Positions 1-11,100 of a DNA stretch of 64,000 bases are shown here, piece after piece. Position 1 is the stretch's first letter. Each line of letters starts with the position of its first letter. The notes beneath the pieces were generated by a model. It searched no databases. It had not been told where the DNA came from and worked only from the letters and a program-made list of their open reading frames with translations. Location: positions 434,001 through 498,000 of the forward strand of contig NZ_FOLY01000004.1 in the NCBI RefSeq assembly GCF_900112585.1, read 5' to 3'. This DNA comes from Kushneria avicenniae (GTDB taxonomy: Bacteria > Pseudomonadota > Gammaproteobacteria > Pseudomonadales > Halomonadaceae). The position numbers were made by a program, and so were the translations under genes.

Positions 1-8
1 AAAGAGAC

Positions 9-1358
9 TCATGTGGCATCCCCCGGGGTACTGCTGCTTGTTCCAAGCAGCTGATCTCCATCAACGTTGCCCTGATCGACGTTGATCTGGAGGGTATCGA
101 GAAGATTGCCGGTCACGGCCAGCAGTCGATACTGTGCGCGGATCAGGGCAAAACGTGCCTGCAGCTGGTCCTGCTGGGCGCTATAGAGCTCGGTCTCACT
201 GTCCAGTACGTCCAGCAGGGTGCGACGACCGATATCGAACTGTTTACGGTAGTTGACCCGGGTCTCCTCGCTGGCGCTCATGTGCCGTGCCAGATAAGGG
301 AGCTGACTGCTCACATAATCGCGAGCGTTCCAGGCCAGACGCAGCTCGTCGCGCACCTCACGCAGGGCGCGGTCGCTGTCGTACTGCACGGCCTCCAGCG
401 AGTGCTGGCGGGCATGCAGCTGCGCCATGTCGCTGCCGCCGCGATAGAGATTCCACGACATGACCAGCTCGGCGTTCCAGTCATTGGCCCGACTGCCCTC
501 GAAGTCATAATCCCGACTGGTCATTCGGCTGGCCTGAAAGCGCAGCTCGGGCAGAAAATCACTGCGCTCGACGCCGACCTCATGACCGGCGGCCGTCACC
601 GAGTGACGAGCAGCCAGCAGAATGGGATTATTTTCGTTGGCCATGGCCAGCGCCTGCTCGAGGTCATCAGGCACGGGGGTCAGATCGACCTCCCCCGGCA
701 GCATCAGATCGCGAGGCGGCGTACCGACCAGGCGCACAAAAGAGGAGATGGCGTCCTCACGATTGTTATAGGCCGCAATCAGGCTGGACTGCGCCCGTGC
801 CAGACGTCCGTCCACCTGACTGGCATCGGTGGCCGTACCAGCGCCCAGCTCACTGCGACGACGAATGTCGGCGGCAATGTTCTGGTGGGTATCGACATTG
901 CGCTCGGCCAGCTCCACGAGCCGCTGGGTCTGTAGCACATCGAGATAGCTCTCGATGGTGGCCAGTCCGACCCGATTGGCCGCTGCCGCTACCTCCCAGC
1001 GCTGATAGTCGATCTGACTGTCGGCGTTTCGCACCCGCTCCAGCGTGCGATTGTTGTCCCAGATCAGCTGGGAGAGCGTGATGGAGCCGCGGCGATAGTT
1101 GTGCGCGTCGCTGGAGCGGTCCAGGCCGTTGACCTCGCTTTCATTGCGGCCACGCCCGGCGCGTGCTTCGAGATCCACCGACGGTAGCCAGGCGCCCCGC
1201 TGCGCGCGGGCGTCATCCCTGAACTGGGCATAACGGGCGACTTCCGTGCGCGTTATGGGGTTTTCCATGATGGCCTGCGTCACGGCGTCATCAAGCGACT
1301 GTGCCTGCGCCGCTCCTGCCAGTGAGAGCGCATAGAGCCCGGCCCACCACTTTTTCAT
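9..1358 (-). CDS. TolC-family outer membrane channel of type I secretion system (LapE-like)
   Basis: Outer-membrane channel that would complete the type I exporter for the giant adhesin upstream. The protein is about 449 residues, with a signal peptide (MKKWWAGLYALSLAGAAQAQ) followed by two long helical repeats rich in Ala, Gln, Arg and Glu, typical of the OEP/TolC family (for example SLDDAVTQAIMENP at the start and LLDVLDSETELYSAQQ near the end). The frame is open upstream to 1412, but two in-frame ATGs at 1361 and 1358 follow an AGGGGG ribosome site; 1358 gives the better spacing. It is the last gene of the adhesin-ABC-adaptor-TolC series, 43 bp after the adaptor gene, so co-transcription is likely. 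The family is clear; the LapE role is inferred from position. Confidence 0.9.
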   Translation of the reverse strand: MKKWWAGLYALSLAGAAQAQSLDDAVTQAIMENPITRTEVARYAQFRDDARAQRGAWLPSVDLEARAGRGRNESEVNGLDRSSDAHNYRRGSITLSQLIWDNNRTLERVRNADSQIDYQRWEVAAAANRVGLATIESYLDVLQTQRLVELAERNVDTHQNIAADIRRRSELGAGTATDASQVDGRLARAQSSLIAAYNNREDAISSFVRLVGTPPRDLMLPGEVDLTPVPDDLEQALAMANENNPILLAARHSVTAAGHEVGVERSDFLPELRFQASRMTSRDYDFEGSRANDWNAELVMSWNLYRGGSDMAQLHARQHSLEAVQYDSDRALREVRDELRLAWNARDYVSSQLPYLARHMSASEETRVNYRKQFDIGRRTLLDVLDSETELYSAQQDQLQARFALIRAQYRLLAVTGNLLDTLQINVDQGNVDGDQLLGTSSSTPGDAT

Positions 1359-1401
1359 CATGACCCCCTGATCCCTTTTTTCATTTTTGGGTGTTACCAC
1401 C

Positions 1402-2805
1402 TCAACGCTCACGCAGGGCGCCCTGCTGTGCTCTCAAGATCGGCTTGAGCAGATACTGCAAAATGGTCTGATCGCCCGTGATCACATCGACGCTGGCCTG
1501 CATGCCGGGAATGATGGTCATCGGATTACGATCGCTGCCCAGATGGCTCTGATCGGTCACCACGGTGACCTCATAGAAGCTGTTGCCCTTTTCATCCTGC
1601 ACCGTATCCGGGCTGATGCGCTGCACCACACCCTTGAGCCCGCCATAAATGGTGAAATCATAGGCCGACAGCTTGACCGTGGCCGGCAGCCCCGGATGAA
1701 TGAAGCCGATATCGCGCGGCGGGATGCGCACATCGATCTGCAGCTGATCCTCGATGGGCACGATCTCCATCAGACTCGCGCCCGGCTCGATGACGCCGCC
1801 CACGGTATTGACGTTGATGGTGCGCACACTGCCCTGCACCGGCGAGGTCACCAGCGTCCTGTCGAGCCGGTCCTGCAGGCTGGCCCGCCCCTGCTGCTGG
1901 CTCTCCAGCCGGCTGCGGGCCTCGCTCAGGGCATCGGCGCTGCGCACCCGGAACTGGGCCGCCACGTCGCGGCGCCGGCTGATGGCCTCCTGCAGCTCGG
2001 ACTGCTTGGAAGGAATCGACAGTCGCGCCGATTCCAGCTCCCCGCGCAGGTCATTGACCTGGCGCTGCTGCTCGAGCAGATCGACCCGGGAGACGACCCC
2101 CTCCTGCACCAGCGGCGTGGTAATCGCCAGCTGCTGACTGGCCAGCTGATAGCTGCGTGACAGACTGGCCACGCGCGAGCGCAGCTCACTGAGCTCCTGA
2201 TTGCGCTGTGAAATCTGGTCGCGCGCCTGGTCGAGCTGGGTACGCAGCCCGCCAATGCGCTCGCGATAACCCTCTTCTGCCGTGTCGGCCAGCGCCGGAT
2301 TGGTCGAGCGAAACGCGTCATCGAACTCGGGCGGCTGTGAAGTGATCACAACCTGTTCCTGCCAGCTGCCGGCGTCAGCATTGATGGCCACCGACGACAG
2401 CTCGGCCTGATACTGGGCGAGGATGGACTGAAGCCCCGCCAGGGTGGATTCCCGCTCGGCAAGATCGGAGCTGGCGCGGGTCGGATCGATACGCGCCAGC
2501 GGCTGGCCGGGCTCGACGATATCGCCCTGACGGACGTAGAGCTCGCGCACGATCCCGCCTTCCAGGTTCTGAATGGTCTGCAGACGGGTCGAGGGCACCA
2601 CCTGGCCGGTCCCCCGGGTCACGATCTCGACGTGGGCCAGCGCCGCCCAGGCAATAAAGGCCCCCAGCACTGCCAGCAGCACCCACAGGAGAATACGCGA
2701 GCGCCAGGGGGTGGCCAGCAGCATGGCGGCACTGGCATCGTCGGCCAGCTCCAGCTCGTGGCCGCCCGGACGCGGCCAGCGTCCCTTTCTAGCCAGCAGT
2801 GCCAT
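1402..2805 (-). CDS. HlyD-family type I secretion periplasmic adaptor (LapC-like)
   Basis: Membrane-fusion protein linking the inner-membrane ABC transporter to the TolC channel. With the start at 2805 it has 467 residues: a cytoplasmic N-terminus of about 35 residues, one transmembrane helix (around 38-57, ILLWVLLAVLGAFIAWAALA), a lipoyl/barrel part (GGIVRELYVRQGDIVEPGQPL), a long coiled-coil hairpin with many Gln/Arg/Glu, and a C-terminal barrel with the HlyD-type SAYDFTIYGGLKGVV segment. The start is fixed by GGAGGT six bases before ATG 2805; the open frame further upstream lies inside the ABC gene. It overlaps the ABC gene end by 17 bp, a sign of translational coupling. Confidence 0.92.
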   Translation of the reverse strand: MALLARKGRWPRPGGHELELADDASAAMLLATPWRSRILLWVLLAVLGAFIAWAALAHVEIVTRGTGQVVPSTRLQTIQNLEGGIVRELYVRQGDIVEPGQPLARIDPTRASSDLAERESTLAGLQSILAQYQAELSSVAINADAGSWQEQVVITSQPPEFDDAFRSTNPALADTAEEGYRERIGGLRTQLDQARDQISQRNQELSELRSRVASLSRSYQLASQQLAITTPLVQEGVVSRVDLLEQQRQVNDLRGELESARLSIPSKQSELQEAISRRRDVAAQFRVRSADALSEARSRLESQQQGRASLQDRLDRTLVTSPVQGSVRTINVNTVGGVIEPGASLMEIVPIEDQLQIDVRIPPRDIGFIHPGLPATVKLSAYDFTIYGGLKGVVQRISPDTVQDEKGNSFYEVTVVTDQSHLGSDRNPMTIIPGMQASVDVITGDQTILQYLLKPILRAQQGALRER

Positions 2806-5008
2806 GGCGCACCTCCGGATCTGCACTGGTCGCTGTCGGCCCCGGTCCGTTACCCGGCGCGTGGACACGACCTTCGTTGAGCGCCTTGAGCACACTGGCC
2901 TTGGGACCATCGGCAATGATGCGGCCCTGATCAAGCACGATCAGGCGGTCCACCACCTCGAGCATCGAGCTCTTGTGGGTGACCAGCACCACGCTCTGGC
3001 TGCGCGGCATGTCCATGAGTACCCGCCGCAGTCTGGCCTCGGCGCGGTTGTCCAGGTGGGCACCCGGCTCGTCGAGCAGCAGCAGCGGCGCGCGGATTAG
3101 AAGCGCCCGTGCCATCAGCACCGACTGGCGCTGACCGCTGGAGAGCAGCCGACCGCCCTCGCCGACCTGGCGGTCCAGCCCGTCCGGATCATGACGGGTA
3201 AATTCGGTCACGCCGGCAACGTCCGCCGCGCGCTGGATGGCCTCATCGCTGGCGTGAGTCTGACCCAGCGTGATGTTGTCGCGAATGGTGCCGAAAAAGA
3301 GCGCACTGTCCTGACCGGCATGGCCGATATGGCGGCGCACGTCGGCCGGGTGGAGCTGATTGATGTCCAGTCCGTCGATGCGCAGGCTGCCGCTGCTGGC
3401 ACGATAGAGCCCGGTCATCATGCGCTGCAGGGTGCTCTTGCCGGCGCCCATGCGGCCGATAATGCCCACCCGCTCGCCGGGTTCGATGGTCAGCGACACG
3501 TCATGCAGGATTTCAGGAGATTCGGGCGAGTAGCGAAAGCCGACGCGGTCGAACTCGATGCGCATATTCAGTCGGTCGCGATGCACGTAGTTCTTGCCCT
3601 CTTCGACCTCCTCGGGCATCTGCATGATCTGATCGATGGCCGCCATCGCGCTGCGGGTCTGGCCCAGCCGTGTGATGAGCAGCGCCATCTGCGCCAGCGG
3701 CTGCAGCGCCCGGCCGGTCAGCATGACGGCCGCGATCAGGGCCCCCATGGAAAGCTGTGCATCGCCAATCAGATAGACGCCGTAAATCACCAGCGCCACG
3801 GTGGCCAGCTGGTTGACGCTCATCGTAAGCGAGGATACGGACGTTGACAGATTGCGGCTCTTGACGCCCCACTTGGAGATTTCGCCCACGGCGCGCTCAT
3901 AGCGGCGCTGGGTGTCGCCCTGGGCGTTGGCAAGCTTCAGGCTTTCAAGCCCGGCGACGCTTTCGACCAGTCGCGCATGCTTTTCGGTCGCCAGCCGCGA
4001 GCCCAGTTCGATCGAGCGTTTCATGGGCCACTGAATCACGATGCTGTACCCCAGCAGAATCACCAGCGCGATGATGGGCACCCACACCAGCGGCCCGCCC
4101 ACGACCCAGACCACCACCAGAAAGAAGATGGCAAAGGGCAGGTCGACCAGGGTGGTCATGGTCATGGAGGTGAAAAAGTCGCGAACCGAGTCGAACTCCT
4201 GCAGATTCTTGACAAAGGCCCCGACCGATACGGGTCGGGCGTCCATGCGCAGATTCATGACCTTGGCAAAGATCTTCGAGGAGAGCAGCACCTCCGACTT
4301 GCGCCCGGCCGTATCCAGAAAGAAGGCCCGTACCTGACGCACCAGAAGATCAAATGCCACGATGATGCCCATGCCGCTGGCCAGCACCCAGAGCGTGCTG
4401 AAGGCCATGTTGGGCACCACCTTGTCGTAGACGTTCATGGTGAACAGCGGCGCGGCCAGCGCAAACAGGTTGATCAGAAGGGAAGCGATCAGGACATCGC
4501 GGTAGATGGGCGTGGAGAGCTTGAGCGTCGACCAGAACCAGTGACCTTCGGCCAGCTTCATGGTCTCCGGGGCACGCTCGTCAAAGCGGTGTTCACGGCG
4601 AATATAGACAATCTGCCCGGTGGCCTCCTCACACAGGCTATCCATGAGGATGTCCTGGGTGCCGTCGGCTTCCGGCAGATAGATGGTGGCGTTTTTGCGC
4701 TCGCTGTCACGCGAAAGCATGATCGCGGCCCGACGCCCCTTGAGGATCACGATACAGGGCAACAGGATATCGGCCACGCGGTCGGGGCGCTGACTGACCA
4801 GTTTGGCGGACAGCCCGGCGCGGTTGGCCGCGCGGGGCAGGAGTGACAGCGTCAGCCGGCCATCTTCCAGCGGCAGACCGGCACTGATGACCTCGCCCGA
4901 GCGGGGTTCACCGTGATAGCGCGACAGAAAGACCAGCGACTGCAAAAGCGGGTCGCTCTCCTTCTCGCCAACGGGGTCCGGGCGAAGTGGTGTCGGTTCA
5001 TCTACCAA
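2789..5008 (-). CDS. Type I secretion ABC transporter, permease/ATPase (LapB-like)
   Basis: Inner-membrane exporter expected to secrete the adjacent RTX adhesin. Its 739 residues comprise a degenerate C39-like peptidase domain (1-150; a Ser where the catalytic Cys would be, QSLVFLSRYHG), a six-helix ABC transmembrane domain (about 165-450) and a nucleotide-binding domain. The NBD shows Walker A GRMGAGKST (about 516), signature LSSGQRQ (about 620), Walker B LLLLDEP (about 641) and the H-loop VTHK. The start is a TTG at 5008 preceded by AAGGGG about eight bases away; no in-frame ATG lies close by. A C39-like domain lacking the Cys is typical of exporters of RTX proteins without a cleaved leader. 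It sits 187 bp downstream of the adhesin gene. Confidence 0.93.
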   Translation of the reverse strand: MVDEPTPLRPDPVGEKESDPLLQSLVFLSRYHGEPRSGEVISAGLPLEDGRLTLSLLPRAANRAGLSAKLVSQRPDRVADILLPCIVILKGRRAAIMLSRDSERKNATIYLPEADGTQDILMDSLCEEATGQIVYIRREHRFDERAPETMKLAEGHWFWSTLKLSTPIYRDVLIASLLINLFALAAPLFTMNVYDKVVPNMAFSTLWVLASGMGIIVAFDLLVRQVRAFFLDTAGRKSEVLLSSKIFAKVMNLRMDARPVSVGAFVKNLQEFDSVRDFFTSMTMTTLVDLPFAIFFLVVVWVVGGPLVWVPIIALVILLGYSIVIQWPMKRSIELGSRLATEKHARLVESVAGLESLKLANAQGDTQRRYERAVGEISKWGVKSRNLSTSVSSLTMSVNQLATVALVIYGVYLIGDAQLSMGALIAAVMLTGRALQPLAQMALLITRLGQTRSAMAAIDQIMQMPEEVEEGKNYVHRDRLNMRIEFDRVGFRYSPESPEILHDVSLTIEPGERVGIIGRMGAGKSTLQRMMTGLYRASSGSLRIDGLDINQLHPADVRRHIGHAGQDSALFFGTIRDNITLGQTHASDEAIQRAADVAGVTEFTRHDPDGLDRQVGEGGRLLSSGQRQSVLMARALLIRAPLLLLDEPGAHLDNRAEARLRRVLMDMPRSQSVVLVTHKSSMLEVVDRLIVLDQGRIIADGPKASVLKALNEGRVHAPGNGPGPTATSADPEVRHGTAG

Positions 5009-5127
5009 GCTGCTGCCCCTTCTCTTTCGGTTTCACAAAGACCTGATACTGGTGGCAGACGCCACATGACGGAGCGCATGGATCTACGCCTGCGTCTTAT
5101 TGTGAGACGCGCCGCCGCCGGCTTTTG

Positions 5128-5163
5128 CCCGAAATAGCGATGATTTATACGGCTATTTCCGGG
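5128..5163 (-). other. Inverted repeat between adhesin and transporter genes
   Basis: In the 187-bp gap between adhesin stop and ABC start, CCCGAAATAGC and GCTATTTCCGGG pair with one bulged base around a 13-nt loop. No T-run follows on the minus strand, so it is not a classical terminator. It could attenuate or process the transcript between a 20-kb adhesin message and the transporter genes. Function is inference. Confidence 0.4.
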
Positions 5164-5195
5164 TTCATGGCCGTGGCAAGCGACGCGATGTTCAT

Positions 5196-8100
5196 CTACC
5201 CGTCGAGGTTTGTCTTGAGGTTGCCGTTGTCCAGCAGTGTCTTGATGATCTCCGTATCTGAATTGCCCAGGGTGGTGAAGTCCACACCACTGAACACGAT
5301 CTTCTGGGTGACGCCGCCTCCCGGGCCGTCGGTCTTGATCTCGAGCGTCGAGCTGTTGCTGGAGGCCGCACCCGGTGCGCCGCTGCCCTCTCCCTTGACG
5401 AAGTGCAGATACTGGGAGGCGAGGCTGGCATCCTGGGCGTTGCTGCCGCTGCCGCCGATATCGAGCAGGTCGGAAAGATCCAGTACGTCACCGCCGCTGC
5501 CGCGGGTGAAGTCAGTGACGCGATCAATGGCAGGACTGGAAGCGCTGCCCTGATCGCCTCGCATCCAGGCAAAGGTGTCGCTGCCCTCCCCACCGGTCAG
5601 AATGTCATTACCGCTGCCACCCACCAGCCGGTCAGTGCCGGTACCGCCATCCAGACGATCGTTGCCGCTGCTGCCGAACAGACGATCATTGCCACTGCCG
5701 CCTGAAAGAACGTCATCACCGCCGTAACCGAATAACAGATCGTTGCCGTCGCCCCCTGTCAGGATGTCATTACCGGAGGTGCCCAGCTCCAGATCAGCAC
5801 CGGACGTGCCCGATACATTCGAACCGGTTACCACGTTGACGGATGTCCCACTGCCATCGGCGGCCAGCGTCACCGTGCGGCTTTCGCCGGGTTGCCGGCT
5901 CCCATCCAGCGGCGCAAAGCCAAAGCTGTCGGCCAATGGCTTATCTTCAACCGTGGTGTTGGAATAGCCGGAATACCAGTTACCGGTTCTCTCAACGCGC
6001 GACTGATCGTTGGGGTTGTAGGTGATGGTATTGGAATCAAACACGGTGCCCTTGAGCACATCCTGGTGGGTAATGGCGACACCGCTGGCATAGAGAATGC
6101 CGTTGGTCGGCAGGGAGGTGATCTGGATGCTCAACGCAGAGCCGCTTTCACGGTCGTTGAACCGGGCATTATTGTTGAAGTCGATATAGACCGTGTCGTT
6201 GGCAATACTTCGGTTGGTAAGTCCGACCGTAAACCCTTGAGCCGTGGGCTGCTGATTGAAAGTTGCCCCCGTGACACTGACGGTCAGAGTGGCCGTTGAC
6301 GTACCGCCCTTTCCATCGCTGATGGTGTAACTGAAATTGTCGCTGGCCTTGCCTCCGCCAAGGAGTGCCCGCGTGGTCGGGCGATCCGGGTCCAGCATGT
6401 AGGTATAACGACCATTGGCATCCAGGGTCAGCGTGCCATAAACACCATGAATCGTGGCGGTCGTACCGGTAGTGACAGCCGAAGCGCTGCCTGCCGTACC
6501 ATTGTTGATCGAGACGACGCTGATGGGATCACCATCAGGATCGCGGTCGTTGGCCAGTACATTACCGGTAGCCGATGGCGTTCCAGCAGTTGCGGTGCCA
6601 ACCCCACCAGCAGCCCCAAAGAGCGTCGAGTTGCCCAGCGCCGTTAGTGTCGTTGGCGTCCCCAGTGCATTGGTATCGACATTCATCGGCGTGGCCCGAT
6701 TGTCGGTGGTGACAATCAGCAGGTTGCCGCGTCCATCATCGGCCAGCCCATACACCTGATTGGGCATTGAAGCCACCAGTGTGGTTGTCGCCATGCCACT
6801 GCTGTTGGTTTTGATACTGCCATCGCTGTTGAGAGCAATGTCATAGACCTTGCCACTCTGGTTCGAGGCATAAAGATGGTCGCCGACATACTTGATATCG
6901 CCACCGGCGTTGAAACCGACCGTTGCCACTTTTGTCGCCACCAGCGTGGTCGGATTGATCGCATAAAGGCCGCCATCCGTATAGCTGGCAGCCAGCAGCT
7001 GGCCGCTCGGCATGAGCGTCAACGACACCAGGTTGGCAGCGCCGGTAATCGCACCCAACGCTACCGCTCTTGCCTCAGTACCGCTATGCAGAGGATTGAT
7101 GCTGTAAAGCATCGTGCCGCCGGCCGAATTCGAATAGGCCACCCCATACAGACGCCCCGGGGTATTGCTGGCAGCGATATCGCCCAGTCCGCTGACAACA
7201 TTTCCCGAACCATCACGAATGGTCTGCCCCTGCTGACTGCCGGTCGTGACATTCCAGGTGGATAATGTTCCACCGACAGTAGAGAGATAAACGATATTCT
7301 CGACGCCCTGGCCACTGACAGAAGCCACATCGGCGACAGCCGTGGGTGCGTCGTTAACGTTATGCACGGTGACCGGAACAGTAACGCTTGTATTGGCCGT
7401 GTCACCGTTGCTGGACTCTTTTGACGTTGCAGTCACGACAAGATTGAAAGTGCCGTCGTAGTTGGCCGCCGGCTTGACAGTCAGGGTATTCAGATTCCAG
7501 CCGGTAACATTCTGACTGGTCGCCCCCTGAGTGGCCGTAAAGCTGTTGATACCGTCACTGATGGTTGCCCCTACCGGTATGCCACTGATCTGAACACGGC
7601 TGATGCTCTCTGACCCATCCGTATCCGTTACGGCCGCAGCGACTCTGGACAGGTATATGGTTGAATTCTCATCCCCTTCATTCATGGCATAGGACTGGTA
7701 ATAACCATTGCCATTACCATCGCTGCCAAGCAATCCGGAATGGTTGACGCTGGCCGCGTCCAGGGCGCTGACATCCTGCATCAATACCTGGCTTTTGGTG
7801 CTCAACGGCGACGCTGCTCCACCGTTGACGCCCACATTGATGGTATAGGATCCGGGACCGGACTGATTGTGATGGTAAAGATCAAGGGTGTAATAACCGG
7901 ACACCGTCGGCTTGAAGCTACCAGCGTAATTTCCGCCACTGCCGCCCCAGGTTGCCTGAGCGACAACATTACCGCCGATGAGCAGACGAATACTGTCGTC
8001 TCCGCCGCCACTGAAGGCATAGGTTTTACCGGCCTCCATGTACATCAGGCCGGAAACGTGCGTTCCTGTACCCGCCGTCACGCTGGCATTGCTGATATCC

Positions 8101-11100
8101 GTGACGTTACTGCTGCTGGCCGGTGTTCCGGCACGATCGATGGCCGCCTGCATGGTCGCTGGATCAGCACCATTGCCATTGTTGCCAAGCGTGTTGATCG
8201 AGAACGTCTCACGAAGCAACCCTGCACCGTTAGCGGTATTACCACTCAGTGTCAACGCTGGCGCATCAGCTACGGCATTGACATTGATCGTTGCTGTTGC
8301 CGGCGTCGGATCCTTGCCGCCGTTATTATCTGTAGCCGTGTATTGCAGCGATGTCGTTCCCGCCCAGTTCGCAGCAGGTTTGAAGTAGATGGTTGCCCCA
8401 TTGTTGCTGGCAGCGATGGATGCACCGTTGCTTATGACCTGAGTTCCTGCGGCATCACTATAAAAAGTACCGTTGGCGCCTGTACCCGTGATCTGGAAAC
8501 TGGCGATCGAACCATCCACATCGGTACCCGCAAGATTGACGGCAATCAGCGGCGAAGGATCTTCGTTTCCCGTAACGGTAATGTCGCGGGCTTCCGGCAG
8601 CTCGTTGGTCCCCACGATGCTGACCGAAATCGTCCTTGTCGTTCCATCCAGCGTCGTGACCGTAAAGTTCTCGACTTTTGTTTCGCCAGCCTTGAGATAT
8701 TGAACGGACGCATTGGAGACACTGTAAGTCCAGCTCCCACTGCTGGTGATCGAGAGTGACCCCAGCGTACCGCTGGACGCTGTCGCATTGCCGGGTTGAA
8801 ACGCACTCTGACCGGCATCAGCATCGCTGATCGTCAATGCCCCGGTCGTCATCAGATTACCGCTGGAGACATTACTGTCCTCGGTGACACTGCCGGTTGC
8901 CGTGCCGCCGATGGTCGGCACGTCGTTGGTGCCGGTAATGGTGACGCTGATGGTCTGCGGCGTGCCGTCCGCGGTGCGGACGGTGAACTGCTCGACCTTC
9001 GTCTCGCCGGCGGCCAGATACTGTACCCGCGCGTTGTCGACGCTGTAGCTCCACTGACCGTTGGCGCCGATGGTCAGGCTGCCCAGCGGCGTGCCGACCG
9101 GCGTGGCGCTGCCGGCCTGGAAGCTGGACTGACCGGCATCGGCATCACTGACGGTGAGCGTGCCGGTGGTGACCAGGTTGCCGTTGTTGACGTTGCTGTC
9201 TTCGGTGACGGCGCCAGTGGCCTGACCACTGATGGTCGGCACATCGTTGGTGCCGATAATGGTGACGCTGATCGTCTGCGGTGTGCCGTCCGCGGTGCGG
9301 ACCGTGAACTGCTCGACCTTCGTCTCGCCGGCGGCCAGGTACTGCACCCGGGCGTTATCAACGCTGTAGTTCCACTGACCGTTGGCGCCGATGGTCAGGC
9401 TGCCCAGCGGCGTGCCGACCGGCGTGACGCTGCCAGTCTGGAAGCTGGACTGCCCGGTATCGGCATCACTGACGGTGAGCGTGCCGGTGGTGACCAGGTT
9501 GCCGTTGTTGACGTTGCTGTCTTCGGTAACGGCGCCGGTGGCCTGACCACTGATGGTCGGTACGTCATTGGTCCCGGTGATGGTGACGCTGATGGTCTGC
9601 GGCGTGCCGTCCGCGGTGCGGACCGTGAACTGCTCGACCTTCGTCTCGCCGGCGGCCAGGTACTGCACCCGCGCGTTGTCGACGCTGTAGTTCCACTGAC
9701 CGTTGGCGCCGATGGTCAGGCTGCCCAGCGGCGTGCCAACCGGCGTGGCACTGCCGGCCTGGAAGCTGGACTGACCGGCATCGGCATCACTGACGGTGAA
9801 CGTGCCAGTGGTGACCAGGTTGCCGTTGTTGACGTTGCTGTCTTCGGTGACGGCGCCTGTGGCGACGCCACCAATGACCGGGGCATCCGCCGTACCGTTG
9901 ATGGTGACGGTGATGGTCTGGGTGGCCGAGCCATCGACCGACTTCACGGTGTAGGTCTCGACCCGGCTCTGGCCGGCATCGAGATACTGCACCCGAGCGT
10001 TGTCGACCGTGTAGGTCCAGGCGCCGTTGGCGCCGATCGACAGCGATCCCAGCGCGGTGGTCACCCCGTTGGTGCTGCCGCCGGCACCGGTAAAGGTGAC
10101 ACTGCCGGTGTTGAAGGAGGACTGCCCGGTATCGGCATCACTGATGGTCAGGGCACCGGTCGCGGTCAGGTTGTTGCCGGAGACGTTGCGATCCTCGGTG
10201 ACACTACCAGTTGCCGTGCCGCCGATGGTCGGCACATCGTTGGTGCCGGTAATGGTGACGCTGATGGTCTGCGGCGTGCCGTCCGCGGTGCGGACGGTGA
10301 ACTGCTCGACCTTCGTCTCGCCGGCGGCCAGATACTGCACTCGGGCGTTATCAACGCTGTAGTTCCATTGGCCGTTGGCGCCGATGGTCAGGTTGCCAAG
10401 CGGCGTGCCGACCGGCGTGGCGCTGCCGGCCTGGAAGCTGGACTGACCGGCATCGGCATCGCTGACGGTGAGCGTGCCGGTGGTGACCAGGTTGCCGTTG
10501 TTGACGTTGCTGTCTTCAGTCGCGGCACCGGTGGCGACGCCACCAATGACCGGGGCATCCGCCGTACCGTTGATGGTCACGGTGATAGTCTGCGGCGTGC
10601 CGTCTGCAGTTCTTACCGTGAACTGCTCGACCTTCGTCTCGCCGGCGGCCAGGTACTGCACCCGGGCGTTATCAACGCTGTAGTTCCACTGGCCGTTGGC
10701 CCCGATGGTCAGGCTGCCCAGCGGCGTGCCGATCGGCGTGGCACTGCCGGCCTGGAAGCTGGACTGACCGGCGTCGGCATCACTGACGGTGAGCGTGCCG
10801 GTGGTGACCAGGTTGCCGTTGTTGACGTTGCTGTCTTCAGTCACGGCACCAGTGGCGACGCCACCAATGACCGGGGCGTCCGCCGTGCCGTTGATGGTCA
10901 CGGTGATGGTCTGGGTGGCCGAGCCATCGGCCGATTTCACGGTGTAGGTCTCGACCCGGCTCTGGCCAGCATCGAGATACTGCACACGAGCGTTGTCGAC
11001 CGTGTAGGTCCAGGCGCCGTTGGCGCCGATCGACAGCGATCCCAACGCGGTGGTCACCCCGTTGGTGCTGCCGCCGGCACCGGTAAAGGTGACACTGCCG

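Noticed and set aside
2789-2934. N-terminal extension of the HlyD-type adaptor to 2934
   Set aside because: It lies inside the ABC transporter gene, and a GGAGGT site marks ATG 2805 as the start.
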